From JAWXBR01 sp034440235 (GTDB taxonomy: Bacteria; Bacteroidota; Ignavibacteria; Kapaibacteriales; Kapaibacteriaceae): a stretch of 64,000 nucleotides of DNA. Of the stretch, positions 62,377 to 64,000 are shown piece by piece. The notes below the pieces were generated by a model. It did not search any database and had not been told where the DNA came from. It saw nothing but the letters and a program-made list of their open reading frames with translations. A program made the position numbers and the translations under genes. Every line of letters starts with the position of its first letter. Positions within the stretch are counted from its first letter, which is position 1. The stretch lies in assembly GCA_034440235.1 (NCBI GenBank), contig JAWXBR010000041.1:83655-147654 (forward strand), in the 5' to 3' direction.

Positions 62377-63161
62377 AAATCACCATAGTTCTTGCAGCAC
62401 TCTGTCTACTTGTTTGTCAGGTAGCTGCACAACGCACAGATACTAGAATTACACTAACGAATTTCTTGCAGTCTCAGCCCACATCCAGGACGTTTGACTT
62501 TGCGGCCGATGTGCGTGCAACAATGGGACTCGACACAGCATTGGGCGAGATGGAGATACCGCCGTTCGAACCGCCTGCGCCGGTGTTCTACGTGTGGACA
62601 GAAGTAGTAACCACAGAACGTCTTTGGCTTTCGCCGCTGGATATACGCAAACTGCGTAACGAGCAGTATGTCGAGGAATACCACATCGCAGTATCGAATC
62701 GCGGTGAGAACCTGCGTTTTGGCCTAATCGCTGGTCTGCCTGCTTTTGTTGATTCGGTTTATCTGGTGGACGGCTACACCGATTGGCCGGACAACTTTAT
62801 CAAGCACAAAATGGAATCTGGAGTTCAATACGACGTACCCAATCCCTCTACACGGAAGTTTGTGATTCGCGTATACTACGACGGCAGATCCGCAGGTGTT
62901 AACGACAATCACTTCACGTCTCCATCGTTAAGTGTCGCTCCGCAACCCGTGTCTGGTGATGTGCTCAATGTTTCTAACATAAGCGTAGATGCAACAGCAC
63001 TAGATGTTTTCGACGTTCATGGTGTACTGTATGCAACGGTCACGGTTGATATGGGGCTAACAACGGGGCTTTCCGTTGCCCATCTTCCTAGCGGCGCATA
63101 CATGCTTGTTGAACGTCGTTCGAACGGAATACCTCGCCGATGTATGTTCATCAGGCAGTAA
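62373..63161 (+). CDS. Small exported protein with T9SS-like sorting domain
   Basis: A 262-residue protein with a signal peptide (IVLAALCLLVCQVAAQ, cleaved near residue 19). The middle is not recognised: a proline-rich patch (IPPFEPPAPVF) and a domain with WTEVVTTERLWLSPLDIR. The last 80 residues (VAPQPVSGDVLNV, DVFDVHGVLYATV, LPSGAYMLVERR) form a T9SS-type sorting domain, with the tail RRCMFIRQ. It follows a terminator, so it should have its own promoter, but none with the TAnnTTTG form was found. The start region is a triplicated ribosome-binding/start segment that gives rise to an overlapping leader frame. Confidence 0.8.
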   Translation: MKITIVLAALCLLVCQVAAQRTDTRITLTNFLQSQPTSRTFDFAADVRATMGLDTALGEMEIPPFEPPAPVFYVWTEVVTTERLWLSPLDIRKLRNEQYVEEYHIAVSNRGENLRFGLIAGLPAFVDSVYLVDGYTDWPDNFIKHKMESGVQYDVPNPSTRKFVIRVYYDGRSAGVNDNHFTSPSLSVAPQPVSGDVLNVSNISVDATALDVFDVHGVLYATVTVDMGLTTGLSVAHLPSGAYMLVERRSNGIPRRCMFIRQ

Positions 63162-63166
63162 TCGAT

Positions 63167-63217
63167 AACCGATGCCATGAGTAACGACTAAAAAACCGAT
63201 GTCATGAGTAACGACCA
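63167..63217 (+). repeat. 27-base duplication of the glycosyltransferase start region
   Basis: Copies 63167-63190 and 63194-63217 differ at two bases (24 bases compared). The upstream copy contains ATG AGT AAC GAC TAA, a four-codon decoy of the true start ATG AGT AAC GAC CAA. Confidence 0.93.
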
Positions 63218-64000
63218 ACACGGACAACAGGGCGGTCACCAAGGCGGCGGTCACCAAGGCGGCGGTCACCAAGGCGGCGGCGGTCAGCAAAGCCAGCAGG
63301 GTGGCCAGCAAGGCAGACGTAGAGGCCGAAGACGCCCTACGCATCGTCCTCATCGTCAGGATGCATCGCAGTTGCACAATGCGACTGTCTCTGTAGTGAT
63401 TCCACTGTTAAACGAAGAAGAGTCGCTGCCTGAATTGGCAAGACGACTAGAACAGATTCTCGAAAGAGCTTCGCCCAAAGGTTACGACGTAATCTTTATT
63501 GATGACGGATCGACCGACCATTCGTACGATGTTCTTCGCGACATTCATGCTCGAAATCATCGCTTCAAGGCTATTCGGTTTCGGCGTAATTATGGAAAGT
63601 CTGCTGCCCTAGCCGTTGGGTTCGCAGAAGCCAAGGGCGACATCATTATAACGATGGATGCAGATCTGCAAGACGACCCAAGCGAGATTCCTTCGCTGAT
63701 TGCAAAGCTCTCTGAAGGCTTTGATTTGGTGTCGGGGTGGAAACGTAAGCGACACGACCCTTGGCATAAGACCCTTCCCTCGAAACTCTTTAATACAGTG
63801 ACATCGATGATGTCGGGGATTAAGTTGCACGACTTCAATTGTGGACTCAAAGCGTATCGCAGAGAAGTTGTTGAGAATGTACAGGTGTACGGTGAGATGC
63901 ACAGGTATATACCTGCGCTTGCCCACTGGGAAGGCTTTCGCGTGACCGAGATACCCGTACTGCATCACGCCCGTAAATACGGCGTTTCGAAGTTCGGCAT
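63204..64000 (+). CDS. GT2 family glycosyltransferase (dolichyl/polyprenyl-phosphate mannose synthase-like), 3' partial
   Basis: The frame is open at the right edge; 265 residues are visible. After a 50-residue N-terminal extension rich in Gly, Gln, His and Arg (a GGHQG-type repeat followed by RRRGRRRP), the catalytic GT2 domain begins: VSVVIPLLNEEESLPELARR, VIFIDDGSTDHSYDVL, NYGKSAALAVGFAEAKGD, and IITMDADLQDDPSEI with the D-x-D metal site. NCGLKAYRREVVENV then fits DPM1/GtrB-type enzymes that charge a polyprenyl phosphate with a sugar. The start is chosen at 63204 because the duplicated upstream ATG at 63177 is stopped after four codons. Substrate sugar unknown. Confidence 0.9.
   Translation, partial: MSNDQHGQQGGHQGGGHQGGGHQGGGGQQSQQGGQQGRRRGRRRPTHRPHRQDASQLHNATVSVVIPLLNEEESLPELARRLEQILERASPKGYDVIFIDDGSTDHSYDVLRDIHARNHRFKAIRFRRNYGKSAALAVGFAEAKGDIIITMDADLQDDPSEIPSLIAKLSEGFDLVSGWKRKRHDPWHKTLPSKLFNTVTSMMSGIKLHDFNCGLKAYRREVVENVQVYGEMHRYIPALAHWEGFRVTEIPVLHHARKYGVSKFG
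63231..63281 (+). repeat. 12-base tandem repeat coding for GGHQ units
   Basis: The unit GGCGGTCACCAA is repeated about four times near the 5' end of the glycosyltransferase gene, encoding GGHQ, GGGHQ-like units that pass into Gln/Gly- and Arg-rich sequence. Confidence 0.85.

Noticed and set aside
1..64000. Insertion sequences, prophage, rRNA or tRNA genes
   Set aside because: I looked for transposase or integrase motifs, terminal inverted repeats and RNA-gene signatures and found none convincing.

Overview
The window looks like a chromosomal segment from a bacterium of the Bacteroidota/Chlorobiota superphylum, most likely a Kapabacteria- or Ignavibacteria-like lineage. The placement is inference. 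It rests on many secreted proteins ending in type IX secretion (T9SS/Por) C-terminal sorting domains, a DUF2795 protein of the Bacteroidota type, a BamA/Omp85 barrel, and promoters of the Bacteroidota form (TTTG, about 20 bases, TAnnTTTG; the clearest is at 47793-47824). I see no rRNA, tRNA, insertion sequence, prophage or CRISPR array. Coding density is high and genes lie on both strands.

Layout. 1-2166 is the 3' part of a large Ig-repeat T9SS protein with a good terminator. 2238-11224 is housekeeping: ispD, a DUF2795 protein, a BamA-like barrel, coaX and birA on the minus strand, mnmE, a GNAT enzyme and mnmG. A tandem pair of parS-like sites sits directly in front of mnmG. 11262-20940 carries an arylsulfotransferase-like T9SS protein, serS, a 480-base non-coding stretch, dps, an M42 peptidase, an M16 peptidase, an aminotransferase and a NYN nuclease fused to a cold-shock domain. 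21148-23687 is a minus-strand envelope operon (barrel, SmpA-like lipoprotein, second lipoprotein, ankyrin protein). 23911-28949 holds an MBL hydrolase, rarA, an L,D-transpeptidase lipoprotein, a glutamine cyclotransferase lipoprotein and a metallophosphatase. 29025-33987 holds three exported proteins, followed by a beta-CASP nuclease on the other strand.

35504-40299 encodes the two halves of an IcmF-type acyl-CoA mutase: B12-binding plus G-protein chaperone, then the mutase domain. A DUF4397 lipoprotein gene lies between them. 40399-47701 encodes a CHAP peptidoglycan hydrolase, a threonine dehydratase-like enzyme, an SDR, gatB, ilvE and a fused alpha-beta branched-chain 2-oxoacid dehydrogenase E1. 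With the mutase, ilvE and E1 point to branched-chain amino acid catabolism. 47888 encodes a membrane-anchored TPR protein. 48677-63161 is a run of five exported proteins, most with T9SS tails, including one of 2343 residues. The window ends inside a GT2 glycosyltransferase with a Gly/His/Gln/Arg-rich N-terminus.

The most notable signals are: (1) the parS pair at mnmG; (2) the IcmF split by a lipoprotein gene; (3) short tandem duplications of 15-35 bases placed repeatedly at gene starts and stops, two of which copy a gene's own start region; (4) the octamer AAGGGGCT, about 17 copies, with a core GGTAAGGGGC seen six times; (5) the 15436-15916 intergenic stretch with DnaA-box-like words and a long inverted repeat. 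All counts were made by eye.
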